From contig NW_027464778.1 of NCBI RefSeq assembly GCF_043290135.1, forward strand, positions 236,001-300,000: a stretch of DNA of 64,000 bases, read 5' to 3'. The translations under genes were made by a program, and so were the position numbers. Every line of letters begins with the position of its first letter. Position 1 is the first letter of the stretch. The DNA is from Rhipicephalus microplus. Taxonomy: Eukaryota; Arthropoda; Arachnida; Ixodida; Ixodidae. Of this stretch, positions 1 through 12,179 are shown piece by piece. The notes under the pieces were generated by a model. The model did no database searches. It was not told the DNA's origin and saw only the letters and a list, made by a program, of their open reading frames with translations.

Positions 1-824
1 CTGTCCGTCCAAGTAAAGCTTTCACAACTGCAGTGTTCGCAGCACCAGTACAGTACATGAGTGCCACTTCTATCAAGTGCAGCTTCCCTCAGCACGCTGC
101 ATGGGCAGCGCTTATTGTGTACTTGCTTCTGACTTGCGCAGAAATTCTGTTTAAACATCCCCTTCCACTTTTCTTTCTTTTTTTTTGTATTTTGCAGCTC
201 GGCAGCGCCAGGTGTGAAAAAAAAAAACAAACAAAAATTATTAGGCGTGACAATGTACACAATGTGTTATTGAATGGGGCACTTCTGAGTGCACAGCGGG
301 CGCGGTAAACACGACCAACCTGTCACAATCAATTTTTTCATTTGTAAGTACACATCCCTTCTTCGTCTGGGTGCCCCACGGTAGAACATAGTGCGTTTTT
401 ATTTATTTTGACACAACGTGACGCGATCGTGTAGTGGGCATTCCAAAGAAAAAAGCGAGTTCGTGCTTCCTGAGCATAGTCGTGTCTCCAAGAATGCAGT
501 GACCAGGGTAGAACGCTGCGCTCGGCTTCTTCCTTCGCGCGATAAGGTAACTAGGCGACGTTCGCTTGACGGGCCCGTTTTAGCAGCTTGGCTTGCAGGA
601 AGGAGAGGAAGAACTCGCAGATGCGGCGATTGATTCGTGCATGCAGACCCAGGAGAAAGACGACGACGCGAACGAAATGCGGTGAACGTGACAAGTACCC
701 AGCGCGATCAAGCTACTACTACACGAGGTGCTGCTCACCTGAGCGATGACGCAATGATATTGCAAAGAGGGACGGACGGGTATGGCGAACCGCTGGGATC
801 ACACTGCCGAAGCATCAAGTGGGT
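1..824. other. H3-H4 spacer, right-hand part (unit 1)
   Basis: No gene is recognised here. The segment holds a T-rich tract followed by an A-rich tract near 172-230. On the minus strand there is an AATAAA-type signal near 398-410, about 480 nt past the H4 stop, which could serve as a fallback polyadenylation site for H4 read-through. The short reading frames in this stretch show no histone-like or other recognisable composition. Confidence 0.6.
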
Positions 825-840
825 AGCCCTGAAGAGGGCT
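825..840 (-). terminator. Histone 3' stem-loop of H4, unit 1
   Basis: On the minus strand it reads AGCCCTCTTCAGGGCT, a 6-bp stem with a 4-nt loop matching the metazoan histone mRNA 3' hairpin. It lies 44 nt past the H4 stop codon. The known role of this hairpin is to bind SLBP and direct U7-dependent cleavage without a poly(A) tail. Confidence 0.95.
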
Positions 841-883
841 GTTGTGTTCTCGTTGGCTGGCTGCAGGCGACGCCGCTGGCTTC

Positions 884-1411
<528 letters not shown>

Positions 1412-1531
1412 CTACAAGATTGAATATACACGGCAAACATGCTTTCGTTTGTTTGTTTGTTTTTAATTCTTTTCTCGTTACTGTTGCTAAGTTTCTTGCC
1501 CATTCATTCACGCACCCATCACTGCTGCAAA

Positions 1532-1642
1532 ATGGCGTATCAGTCGTATCAGCTGCCCCAGCGGCAAGGAGACATCAAACCGAGTAAGCGACAATTCATG
1601 TACGCGTACGTACAAGCCCAGCGGATACAACGCGTTCGCTAA
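1532..1642 (+). pseudogene. Frameshifted small ORF divergent from H4 (unit 1)
   Basis: A 36-codon frame begins MAYQSYQLPQ. Units 5 and 6 hold a 64-codon version of the same sequence that ends at an AATAAA signal. Here a 7-nt length difference after codon 22 shifts the frame into an early stop, while the AATAAA at 1731-1736 remains. The product is not recognised, and coding status is uncertain for either form. Confidence 0.3.
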
Positions 1643-4600
1643 AAAACGTTTCATCGTGTCCACTGAACATGACACACGCAATATTTGTCAAAACTCACAG
1701 CTGCAACAGCTCACCTGTGTGCCGCACGTAAATAAACTGCACACTTAACACTTTGCGACTACTCGTCCCCGGCGTGTGCCCCCCCCCCCTCTTTTTTTTT
1801 TTCTTTTCTATGTTCTCGCTTTCTCTCTAATCACATCAATGCCTCATTTGCACGCACGAAACCCGTTTCACGGCGTCACTTTGACGCCATCCTTGTCGCC
1901 AAACCAAGGGACTAACACACGCGGTCCGGGCACGGCCTCATGGCCGGAAATTTCTAAACAAAGCGTGCTCGCGTTGTTGTGGACGCCGGCACGTGAAATT
2001 CGGCAAAGTAACAGCACCTTTGGCTGGCTACGCGTGTCTCAAATTTTACTGTGGCAGCTCCACTACATATCGCGATACGGCAGTTTCACCGAAGCCACGC
2101 AACGCGACCGCGCTCATTTCAGCATTCACGGGGACGGCAGAGAGTGAGAGCGCACCTCCTCTCGGGCGCGCCTCTCCTCCCGTAAACACGGACTGTCAAG
2201 CGGTCCGGTCGCAGCGAAGTTTCCCCATCTCCTTGCGGGGTGGTTCAACACCTGCCCGTTTCAAGTGCACGGTTGCACTGTGAGGAACCCTGCAAGGGTC
2301 ACGCAATTACAGGCAAAACAGCCCTAACTCTAAAGCGCCTTACATAGGACGAGATTGGAGCGTAAAATGCACCACCCTTTATGCATTCTTTCTTCTTTAC
2401 AGCGTTGGAAGAGTGTTCGTTCGCTGCATGTTTTACGCATGCGTACTTTCGCTTACATAATACCTTCGGAGGCTGACAACCTGTTAAGTAATCTATCAAC
2501 GACTATCCGGATGGCATCAGCTGTGCAAAGAAGATTTGCAGTTGGCCTTCCAGAGCCGTCCAGAGCACACAAAGTAGGTCTACACATCGTGGCAACCAAT
2601 ATTTCGAAAAAAGTGAATTGCGTAGTATTATAAAGAATACAACTTTCAGAATGAGCAAAACTGCTTGGTTTGACCAAAGTACAAAGAGGTGCGATTTATA
2701 CCACATCGATCCATTTATTGAATTAAAAATTACGCTGGCATTAGATAGAATATCGGAAACTCTAATTGACCGATTGAGGCTAGGCACGGCATACACAAAA
2801 ACATTTGTTTTTTTTTTTTCTTTGCACAGACACGGCAGAGCTGAAAGTCCCGAATGCGAATGCGGATTGATAGATGAAGACGTATGTCACCTTCTCGTAG
2901 ACTGTCCACATCACGAGACGCCGTCTTAAGTCCGAACAGTTGGCATTAGACCGCAGACCGTTTAACATGAAGAAACTTCTGGGTCCGTGGCCTACTCGAG
3001 TTTTACAGTCGCACGCTTTAAAAGCATCAACACGTTCTTTACAAGACAGCGGGATTGCTGATAAGTATTAAGAAATAACGAACTTTCATTTGTAACAAAT
3101 GTACTTATTATGTACAGTATCACGTGACTCTCATCATGTGTGTGTTGTGAAATGAATGACGTGTCGACAATTATGTACACACGAGCGAATGCATCTTTAT
3201 ACGGACCAGACGTGTGCTCTACTGTTTTGTGCTGGTGGACCGAATATTATCGAGGGACATTATATCAGAGACTTCATTCATTGACTTTCGAACATTTACT
3301 TACCATTGTGTTCTGATATGTGCGTATAAGTGTAAGTGTGTCTTTGCATATCTCTGCCCGAGTTTTCTACTTTCCATGCACTGCTTTGTACGTTTTGCTT
3401 CAAGATACGTGTTCAAGTTTAACTCAACGGCCAAGGAGTAGCCGGCGCCATAATGGTGCGCCGACATCTCCTTACATATCATATCAATAAGAAAAAAAGA
3501 TGCGCGCCAATGCCCATCTATTGTATTCCCTTCTCACGTGCCCCAATACCAAACTGCGCGTGCCATTTCTGTGGTGCAAGTGTGTTTAAGTAGTCGCAGT
3601 TTCATCTTTCACAATCATGAGGGTTCCCATATTGAAAGTATTCCTTCCCCGAACTTGTGGCAGGGACGCACGATGCGAAATTACAAAATGATCGCGCTTG
3701 AAAGCTTCATACAAATGCACTGTCGACCCGCCGAACATAGTCAGTAATCTAAAACAAAGCGGAAATAAACGGTGCGTCCGCTCATTCATTTAAGGTAAGT
3801 TTCCCACCACATTCCGAATGGAACGTACCACTCATTTGTGCCTAGCACAGGCGCATTTGTTCTTTCGAAGAGAACACAGTGTTCCGCTACACCGTGTGAT
3901 TATGTAAACGTCAAGCCGAGCAGTGTCGTTTGCTGGCCGGCCTGGCTATGTTTCTTTCGGCGACGCGCAAACGGAGCACTCGGTGCGAAAACGGGAAATG
4001 CCCATACCTCGTGTCGACCGCCTTTCTTTACTGGATTTCGTACTTCTTTGTGCACTATATAAATCACCTGCGTGGTACCCCTGTCATGCGTACGCACAGT
4101 TTTGTTTTTTCCTTCACTCGGGCTGTCGATACTTTGCTTTCGGACAATAATTAGCATGCAGTCCGCCGCCACGCTTTTCTGCTTCTACAGCTATTGTCAC
4201 ATGCGTCTATATATTTCTCCCCTATCTTTTCTTGCATCAATGCTTCCGCACATTTTTCACCGCGCCACGCACTTTAAGCTACATTCACTCCTCCTACAGT
4301 CTCGAAACGGGCCTGCCCTGCGCTCTCAAGAAATAAATGCCCCAATTTCGTAAACAAATGAATGGCGTGGCAGAGAAGGAACTCTGCGCTGTCTGATGAA
4401 TGTGGCTGTACCCTTCACATCGGGCGGCAGCTATCACCACCTAGCCATAATGCTGACCTAACAAACAGCTACATTTATCTTGTTTTTTTTCTCTCTTTAA
4501 ATAGTGAAGTATAGGACCGCGGTGCTTTGCAGTGAATGGTTTAGTTTTCACTCTTGCCTTGACTTTAGCCACCAATAAGATAACCACCTTCTAGTTAATT

Positions 4601-5136
4601 CTACCCGCCTAAAGTCTATTTTGCCCTCCCCCGTCTCTAAACCCCGGTGCTTTTGAAAAACTCTGCGCCATCATTCTAAACTATAAGGTGAAGCCCTTTA
4701 CATAGCATTATCAAGTGTTCGGCAGTTTCCTTCTCTCCGCATGCACTGCATACCGTGTATACCCCTTCATATTTGGCCCGACATGTCGGAGTTGCTCGGG
4801 CAAGCGCTGACGCGAGTTTCCTATTCTATCATTTCCCAAGAGCTGAACACACTCGAGTTCATGTTACCTTTTTTTGAGAGAAGCGGCCACCTTCCCCCTG
4901 TTTTTTTTTTTTTTTAATTACCACGCTCCTGGTTTTGTTTTCCCTCCATTACCGTACTTGTGGCACTTTTCTCCGCGCACTCGGTCTTCTCTAATTTACC
5001 TGTTCAACCTCCCCGAGCACACACGTCGAGCGCGGCACACCAACGCTCCTGCTAGCGGTGTTCAACAGAGAGAAGAGGATGGATTCGGAGCCGAATCTCT
5101 CAGCACAACCCCTATGCCGACGCAGACAATTTGGGT
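1643..5136. other. H4-H2B spacer (unit 1)
   Basis: About 3.5 kb lies between the small open frame and the H2B stem-loop. It contains a polypyrimidine block near 1778-1805 and the fossil LINE fragment described separately. A consensus TATATAAA at 4056-4063 is followed by AATAAA at 4332-4337, which could delimit a short plus-strand transcript. A poly-T tract lies at 4901-4916. The remaining short open frames do not resemble known proteins. Confidence 0.6.
2618..3071 (+). pseudogene. Fossil LINE ORF2 C-terminal fragment (unit 1)
   Basis: Conceptual translation gives LYHIDP, then LRLGTAYTK, then a C-x-C-x8-H-x4-C finger (ECECG...HLLVDC), the usual C-terminal signature of jockey/CR1-type LINE ORF2 proteins. 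After a +1 frame change near 2929 the homologous tail continues (RRPFNMKKLLGPWPTR) to a stop at 3071. A T-run near 2808-2820 interrupts the region between LGTAYTK and the finger. It is a decayed remnant of a different LINE family from the two complete elements in the window. Confidence 0.7.
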
Positions 5137-5152
5137 GGCTCTGAGAAGAGCC
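5137..5152 (-). terminator. Histone 3' stem-loop of H2B, unit 1
   Basis: The minus strand reads GGCTCTTCTCAGAGCC, a perfect 6-bp stem and 4-nt loop, 39 nt past the H2B stop. Confidence 0.96.
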
Positions 5153-5191
5153 GTTGATTTGTCGTTGCTCGCTGTGGCCCACGACGCACGC

Positions 5192-5566
5192 CTACTTGGA
5201 GCTGGTGTACTTGGTGACGGCTTTTGTACCCTCGGACACCGCGTGCTTGGCCAGCTCTCCGGGCAGCAGCAGGCGCACCGCGGTCTGGATCTCCCGGCTC
5301 GTGATGGTCGAGCGCTTGTTGTAGTGAGCAAGGCGTGACGACTCGGCGGCGATACGCTCGAAGATGTCGTTCACGAAGCTGTTCATGATGGACATGGCCT
5401 TGCTGGAGACACCAGTGTCGGGGTGCACCTGCTTCAGCACCTTATAGATGTAGATGGAGAAGCTCTCCTTCCTGCGGCGCTTCTTCTTCTTCTTGTCCGT
5501 GGCGCGCACATTCTTCTGCGCCTTGCCGGCCTTCTTGACGGCTTTGCCAGACGGTTGGGGAGGCAT
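5192..5566 (-). CDS. H2B: Histone H2B (unit 1)
   Basis: The 124-residue product is histone H2B, which dimerises with H2A in the nucleosome. Visible features are the basic tail [16 protein letters not shown], a [11 protein letters not shown] linker, the fold beginning [14 protein letters not shown], and the C-terminal AVTKYTSSK with the lysine normally ubiquitylated. An in-frame Met lies five codons upstream at 5581, but MPPQ matches the family start and is preferred. The gene is transcribed divergently from H2A. A TATA-like box lies 64-72 bp upstream of the ATG, so the leader is about 35-40 nt. Confidence 0.99.
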   Translation of the reverse strand: MPPQPSGKAVKKAGKAQKNVRATDKKKKKRRRKESFSIYIYKVLKQVHPDTGVSSKAMSIMNSFVNDIFERIAAESSRLAHYNKRSTITSREIQTAVRLLLPGELAKHAVSEGTKAVTKYTSSK

Positions 5567-5821
5567 GATTTCACACAACACGCACGCGAGACCAGAGTCG
5601 AATGCGCGTGTCCCCCCGTCTCGCCGCGCTTAAATATGAGCGAGGGGTGTTGACGAGATCAGCACAACGCGCGCGCCCCATTGGTTCGCACGGCTTCTCT
5701 CTCTCACACTCTCATCCGTTCCCCGCGAGCGGCGGCGCGCGATGGTGGCAACGGAAACCATTCGAGCACGGCTCTCATCTCAGAAGGCAGCAGCTTTCTT
5801 GTTTTCGGCAACCGGCGTCGT
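5567..5821. promoter_or_regulatory. H2B-H2A divergent promoter (unit 1)
   Basis: On the H2B side there is a TATA-like TATTTAA (5637-5630) and a CCAAT box (5684-5680), spaced normally for H2B transcription. The H2A side shows no TATA. The H2A leader is interrupted after the 11-bp target accggcgtcgt (5811-5821), where LINE A begins, so this promoter would now drive the LINE before reaching H2A. Confidence 0.75.
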
Positions 5822-6011
5822 TGGAGGTGTTGGTTGGTTCGAGTAGGAGGAGACCCGCTGTTCGCATGCGGTGACCCGGCGGACTCCTGCACAGGTTTTC
5901 GTCGGTTTTGGTGAGGTTTCTTGTCCCCTTTTCTCTGCTTTTTTTTTTTTTTTTTTTTCAGGTTAGGCTAGCTCCTAACTGACTTGGTAGCCTCGTGGTG
6001 GTGGTACCACG

Positions 6012-7259
6012 ATGTCTACCAGTCTGCTCTCGCAGATTAGGCCGCGGGTGCACTACGCACGCGTGCCTAAGGGCGTCGGCAGTGCCGACATTTGCAAAGA
6101 GCTCGTGAAGCGCTTCACGCCCAGTGAGCTGACGTGTGTTCAGGATTATGGCTTAGGGAAGTTTGAGGTGACATTCGCGAATGACGAGGCGAATCGGCGG
6201 TTTTTAGACGATCCCGTCCTCGCCATTCGCGATGCGAGGATCAGGTTTCAGTACCGAGGTGTTCGGGTCAAGGTGGTGCGCATCATTGGCTTCCCGGCGG
6301 ACGCGGATAAGCGCATCATAGTACAACTGTTGGAGAGGTTTGGAAAGGTTTTGGAAGTGGCGCGAGAGGAATCACCGTATCTGCCGGGGGTCTCGACCGG
6401 CGTCCTCATGATCAAAATGGAGATGCACAAGAGTGTCCCCAACCTGCTCGAGGTGAGGGACGTCATCGTCCAGTTTGAGTATGAGGGCGTCGCGCGGGTT
6501 TGCCGGCGCTGCTACAAGACTGGACACCATGCGGCGAAGTGCACTGTGCCACAGTGTGTGCGCTGTGGGGCTTTTGGTCACGACCAGTGCGCGGTAAAAT
6601 GCAGGCACTGCGGCGGCGATCATGGCCCCTCACAGTGCAAGGCGCGGACGAATTCGTCGGCCGCCCCGCCTGTAGCCTCTTCTTCTTCCCAGGAGCAGGT
6701 GAGCGGCGTTGCGGAGGATCGGGAGGCTGCTCCGGGGGACGCCGAGGGCTCGACCCAGCCACAGCCGGAGCCCATTAGCGAACGGGCTCCAGGAGGGGAA
6801 GAGCAGGAGGCGGGGTCGGAATTAGCTGAGGCCCCCACCCTCTCTGCTGCCGCCGAGCCGTCGCCGGCCTCGCCTGCCGGTGCGCCCGGGACCAGCCCTG
6901 CTGACGCGCATGCTGCCGAGGAGACACAGGAACCCATGAGCTGGACGGACGCTGTTCGGGGCAAGAAGCGGCGCGCCAACCGATCACCAGGGCCCTCCAA
7001 GGAGAGGCTGGCGGCGGCTCCGAGCGGCGGCCCCGGCAGCCCTAAGGACGACCTCCCGGTTCCGAAGCGAGCCGCAGCGACAGAGTCCGACGAGGAGTCC
7101 ACCTCGTCGACTGTCACGGACGGTACCACGGGTGAGTTGAACAACAGTTCTTCTTGCCCTAACTGTGGACCAGGCAATTGCGAGTGTTCGTTAATGTCTA
7201 ACACAGTGTACTCGTCCACGAACGAGGATTCCCTCTCCGAGGGGGACTCTCGTTCGTAG
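6012..7259 (+). CDS. LINE A ORF1: zinc-knuckle RNA-binding (gag-like) protein
   Basis: A 415-residue ORF1 protein, expected to bind LINE RNA and form the ribonucleoprotein particle. A folded N-terminal part (about 1-155) precedes three CCHC-type knuckles: C164-x2-C167-x4-H172-x4-C177, C182-x2-C185-x4-H190-x2-C193 and C197-x2-C200-x3-H204-x4-C209. The C-terminal half is low-complexity and rich in Ala, Pro, Ser and Glu, with an acidic Ser-rich end. This architecture resembles Tx1-group ORF1 proteins as I recall them. No stop or frameshift is present. Confidence 0.85.
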   Translation: MSTSLLSQIRPRVHYARVPKGVGSADICKELVKRFTPSELTCVQDYGLGKFEVTFANDEANRRFLDDPVLAIRDARIRFQYRGVRVKVVRIIGFPADADKRIIVQLLERFGKVLEVAREESPYLPGVSTGVLMIKMEMHKSVPNLLEVRDVIVQFEYEGVARVCRRCYKTGHHAAKCTVPQCVRCGAFGHDQCAVKCRHCGGDHGPSQCKARTNSSAAPPVASSSSQEQVSGVAEDREAAPGDAEGSTQPQPEPISERAPGGEEQEAGSELAEAPTLSAAAEPSPASPAGAPGTSPADAHAAEETQEPMSWTDAVRGKKRRANRSPGPSKERLAAAPSGGPGSPKDDLPVPKRAAATESDEESTSSTVTDGTTGELNNSSSCPNCGPGNCECSLMSNTVYSSTNEDSLSEGDSRS

Positions 7260-7382
7260 GTCTTATATTAGGTAGCTTTTCAGCAGCTGATACCTTCGAG
7301 TATCTGCTGTTTTCTTCTCTTCTGTGATTTTCTTTTCGCTTCTTGCCTATTCTAGAGTCTGTCTTCTCTCCTATCTTTCATC

Positions 7383-10300
7383 ATGGCTTCTTCTCTAACT
7401 ATTGCTACCTTTAATTGTCGGGGTATTACTAGAGCAGCGAAACAAGCTGAGGTCATTCATTTAGCTCGGTCTCGAAAAATAGACATTCTCCTTTTGCAGG
7501 AAACTTTTGTGTCTAAATTGCAACAGATTAAGAACTTTGACAGAACGTTTGGCACAAAATCCTACTGGAATTATGGTGGCGCACATTGCCGGGGAGTTGC
7601 TGTCATTTTAATGCCACGATTCACCGGTTCTGTGCTACGCTACGCCAGGGATTCGGACGGCCGTGTTCTGTCAGTGGATCTTGACTCTGGCGTTAGAATT
7701 GTGAATGTGTATGCTCCAGCAAAGCGCGGACAGCAGAAAGATTTCTTTAATTCCCTAGATTCTTATCTAGTTGGCCCTTCCCGTGTCATTTTAGTAGGCG
7801 ATTTCAACTGTGTTTTAGAAAAAGCGGATCGCGTTTCCCTCAAAGGAACTCCAAAGTTTAGAGACGGAAACGGCGAGCTAGAGTTGCGGGAGCTTGTTAA
7901 AGAGCTGGGGCTTGTCGATGCTTGGCGGTCCCTCCGTCCTCTCCAGTCAGGCATGACTTGGACGGGGAGGGGGAGCCGCTCGAGGATCGATCGTTTTTAT
8001 GTCTCGCCCTCGCTTGCTCCTAGCATGCACTCTAGCTGGCTGTGTTCTTCCGCGTTGAGTGACCATAGCCTCCTTGCTCTGAGATTTGCCGACTCTAGTT
8101 TGGTGCCATGGGGCAAGCGACCGTGGCGTTTAAATCCACGGCTCCTTAAAGATAAGGACGCCACAAAAGATGTGGCGACCTACCTCATAGGTTCACTCCT
8201 TGGCGAACAGAACTTAGACGGTAGCGATTGGGACACGGTGAAGGCCGGAGTCGCGGAGCGCTTTCGGGATTGGGGCAAGAGGCGGGCGCGGGAGGAGCGC
8301 GCCGAGATCAAAGCGGTCTCTGACGCGATCCTCCTGCTCTCAAAGCCATTGTCCTGCGGCCTGGGGGTAACCGCGGCTCTTACTTCACTGCGCAAAGAAT
8401 ATAGAGTCCTGCTCCAGCGACGCTGGGACCGCTTGCGGGCCACAGCACGCGCAGAGCAGTGGGAAATGGAGGCTTGGTGCAGCAGAAATGTCCTTCGCAG
8501 ACACTTGGCTAGGAAGAGCTCAGCGATAACCTCTTTGGTCGATCCTAACACAGGCGGCTTAGTGGAAACGCAGGACGAAGTATTAGAGGTGGCAAGACAG
8601 TTCTATAAGAACCTTTACGCCGAACCACCTCCCACTCCGTACTCGTTTCCTTTCACCAAAACTTACGAGGACCTTGACATCTGTGACACTCCTCTCGTCG
8701 AAGAGGAGGTGTTTGCAGCTCTTAAATCCATGAACCACAATCGCAGCCCAGGTTCCGATGGTTTGACATTCGAGTTTTATGTCAAGTTTTGGAGGGTTTT
8801 GGGGGGGCCTTTTACCACATTGGCAAACAGGCTCCTCCGTGAAGGGACCCTGTCAGCAACTCAAAGGGAAGGGCGGATCACTCTCCTGTGCAAGGATGAG
8901 ACGAGACGCACCGACCTGAGAGCCTGGCGGCCCATCACCCTCCTGAACTGTGATTACAAGCTCATAGCTAAGTGCCTGTCCGTTCGACTCACTCCAGTGC
9001 TCAGTACTGTTTTGGGTCCGTACCAGGCGTGTTGTGTCCAAAATAGGTCGTGCCAACTTCATGGTTTTGCTATCAGGGACCTTATAGAATGGTCGAACTC
9101 TCGCAAACTAAGTGGAATCATTTGTTCTTTTGATCAAGAAAAGGCTTTTGATATTATCAGTCACAAGTACATCTTTAAAGTTTTAAAGCAGGCGGGCTTC
9201 AGTTCCAAGTTCATCAGCATGGTCAGGGCTCTCTACTTTCGTCCTAGCTCTGCTGTTGTCATACAAGATCGCGTCTCGGAGTCGTTCGGTGTGTGCCGTG
9301 GGGTCCGACAGGGCGACCCACTGTCGCCCGCTCTCTACGTGCTCGCATTCGAGCCGCTCCTGCAGAGGCTTTCTAAAGACACCAGCATAGGCAGATTTCC
9401 CCTTCCGCCAGGTTCCCCCCCGGTGGCAATGTTTGCCTATGCAGATGACCTCTCTATTGTCGTCCCGGACGAGGCAACTGTTTGTACCGTCTTGGATGTT
9501 ATGGAGGGGTACTGCTCGGCGAGCGGCGCCAGAATAAATAAGTCGAAGAGCGCAGTCATGTATCTGAACTGCGCTCCCTCCAGTCCACGTCCTGTACATG
9601 GCCTCCCGATACAGAAGCGCCTACGTATCTTAGGTTTCCATTTCGAGCCAGATGGCCTGACTACCGAAAACTGGCGGTTAGCGAGGCAAAAGCTGACTGA
9701 CAGGATTAAGGAACTCGGTGCCTTGTCTTGTCCACTTACAGCTAGGGCCACGATAATTCGATCACTGTTGTTCAGTTTCCTCACGTACATAGGTTCGGTT
9801 ATGCCAGTTAAACCCCACACCAAAGTTATTTTGGAAAAGAAAGTTCTCAAATTCTTTTGGGGTCGTGCCTCTCCTTTTGTGGCGCGCCCCGTGTTGAAGT
9901 TGCGCAGGGACGAAGGAGGATTAGGTATTCCCGACCTTAGCGTTGTGACTACGGCATTACATGTTAAATGGACACGGGTAGCTCTTGATTCAGATATGCT
10001 CCTTACTAGAAGCTTCGCATCGTATTTCCTGAGCACCAGGCTGAGGTTGTTCTCGCCTGGGGCATTTTCGAATTCCGTGCCTCGGGCGGGAACGCCTTCT
10101 GCCTTCTATGCAGGGGCCGCTTCTACTTTGGCCCGTCTCCAAGAGGTCGACCCCGAGATAGATTTAGTTTCAATCGAACTCCGCGAGTTAGTCGATAGAC
10201 TCGCTCCCGAGTTACCTGAGCGCTATAGAGAACACGACCTGTCCGAATACAGTCCTAACTGGCGGTTAATTACTGCCGGTTTCCTGGACGCCAAGCGCGC

Positions 10301-10775
10301 TACATTTATGTATCGCCTGGCCAGAGATCGCCTGCCTCTAAGGTTCAGGCCCTTCGCAAGAATTGCTCAACGAGGAGCGTGCCCTTTTTGTGGCACTCTG
10401 GAGGACCTGGTTCACGTGTTCTCTCAGTGCGCACTACCAGCTGCCCTCCATCGAAGGATAGCTAGCTTGTTTGGCCACCCAGGTGTTCCTTTCAACACCG
10501 TTCGTTTTCTCCATCCCCTGTCGCGACAAGCGGCTAAGCAATACGTGCTTCTGCTTGTTGAGTGCTCGTACCAAGTGTGGGTTGCACGGTGCTGTGCCGT
10601 CTTTGACGGCAGGCGACCCGGGCTTCACGAAGTGCTTGCAAAAGTACGGAAGGAGGTCTGGTTCGTTCTCCACCGAGAGTGGCAGCGCCTCGGTGCAAAG
10701 AAGTTTTACGAGACGTGGCACCGTCCGGCAGTGATTTTCAGTGAGGCAGGAGGGCAGATAACCATCAACTTCTAA
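7383..10775 (+). CDS. LINE A ORF2: AP endonuclease-reverse transcriptase
   Basis: The 1,130-residue polyprotein should nick the target and prime reverse transcription there. The N-terminal APE endonuclease shows N11 (FNCRG), E40 (LLQETF), D140/N142 (GDFNC) and D227-H228 (SDH). The RT domain has SPGSDGLTFEF, FDQEKAFD, RQGDPLSP and the catalytic FAYADD, with D688 and D689. A C-terminal CCHC finger is C1000-x2-C1003-x7-H1011-x4-C1016. No RNase H domain is seen, which fits L1/Tx1-type elements and separates it from LINE B. The frame is intact over its full length. Members of this group are known to include sequence-specific families, consistent with the defined insertion in a histone leader. Confidence 0.92.
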   Translation: MASSLTIATFNCRGITRAAKQAEVIHLARSRKIDILLLQETFVSKLQQIKNFDRTFGTKSYWNYGGAHCRGVAVILMPRFTGSVLRYARDSDGRVLSVDLDSGVRIVNVYAPAKRGQQKDFFNSLDSYLVGPSRVILVGDFNCVLEKADRVSLKGTPKFRDGNGELELRELVKELGLVDAWRSLRPLQSGMTWTGRGSRSRIDRFYVSPSLAPSMHSSWLCSSALSDHSLLALRFADSSLVPWGKRPWRLNPRLLKDKDATKDVATYLIGSLLGEQNLDGSDWDTVKAGVAERFRDWGKRRAREERAEIKAVSDAILLLSKPLSCGLGVTAALTSLRKEYRVLLQRRWDRLRATARAEQWEMEAWCSRNVLRRHLARKSSAITSLVDPNTGGLVETQDEVLEVARQFYKNLYAEPPPTPYSFPFTKTYEDLDICDTPLVEEEVFAALKSMNHNRSPGSDGLTFEFYVKFWRVLGGPFTTLANRLLREGTLSATQREGRITLLCKDETRRTDLRAWRPITLLNCDYKLIAKCLSVRLTPVLSTVLGPYQACCVQNRSCQLHGFAIRDLIEWSNSRKLSGIICSFDQEKAFDIISHKYIFKVLKQAGFSSKFISMVRALYFRPSSAVVIQDRVSESFGVCRGVRQGDPLSPALYVLAFEPLLQRLSKDTSIGRFPLPPGSPPVAMFAYADDLSIVVPDEATVCTVLDVMEGYCSASGARINKSKSAVMYLNCAPSSPRPVHGLPIQKRLRILGFHFEPDGLTTENWRLARQKLTDRIKELGALSCPLTARATIIRSLLFSFLTYIGSVMPVKPHTKVILEKKVLKFFWGRASPFVARPVLKLRRDEGGLGIPDLSVVTTALHVKWTRVALDSDMLLTRSFASYFLSTRLRLFSPGAFSNSVPRAGTPSAFYAGAASTLARLQEVDPEIDLVSIELRELVDRLAPELPERYREHDLSEYSPNWRLITAGFLDAKRATFMYRLARDRLPLRFRPFARIAQRGACPFCGTLEDLVHVFSQCALPAALHRRIASLFGHPGVPFNTVRFLHPLSRQAAKQYVLLLVECSYQVWVARCCAVFDGRRPGLHEVLAKVRKEVWFVLHREWQRLGAKKFYETWHRPAVIFSEAGGQITINF

Positions 10776-12124
<1,349 letters not shown>

Positions 12125-12163
12125 GCGAGCACCCCTTCCGCGCGCTCGCCGCATTCCCCAAAC

Positions 12164-12179
12164 GGTCCTTCTAAGGACC
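12164..12179 (+). terminator. Histone 3' stem-loop of H2A, unit 1
   Basis: GGTCCTTCTAAGGACC, a 6-bp stem with a 4-nt loop, begins 40 nt past the H2A stop. Confidence 0.96.
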
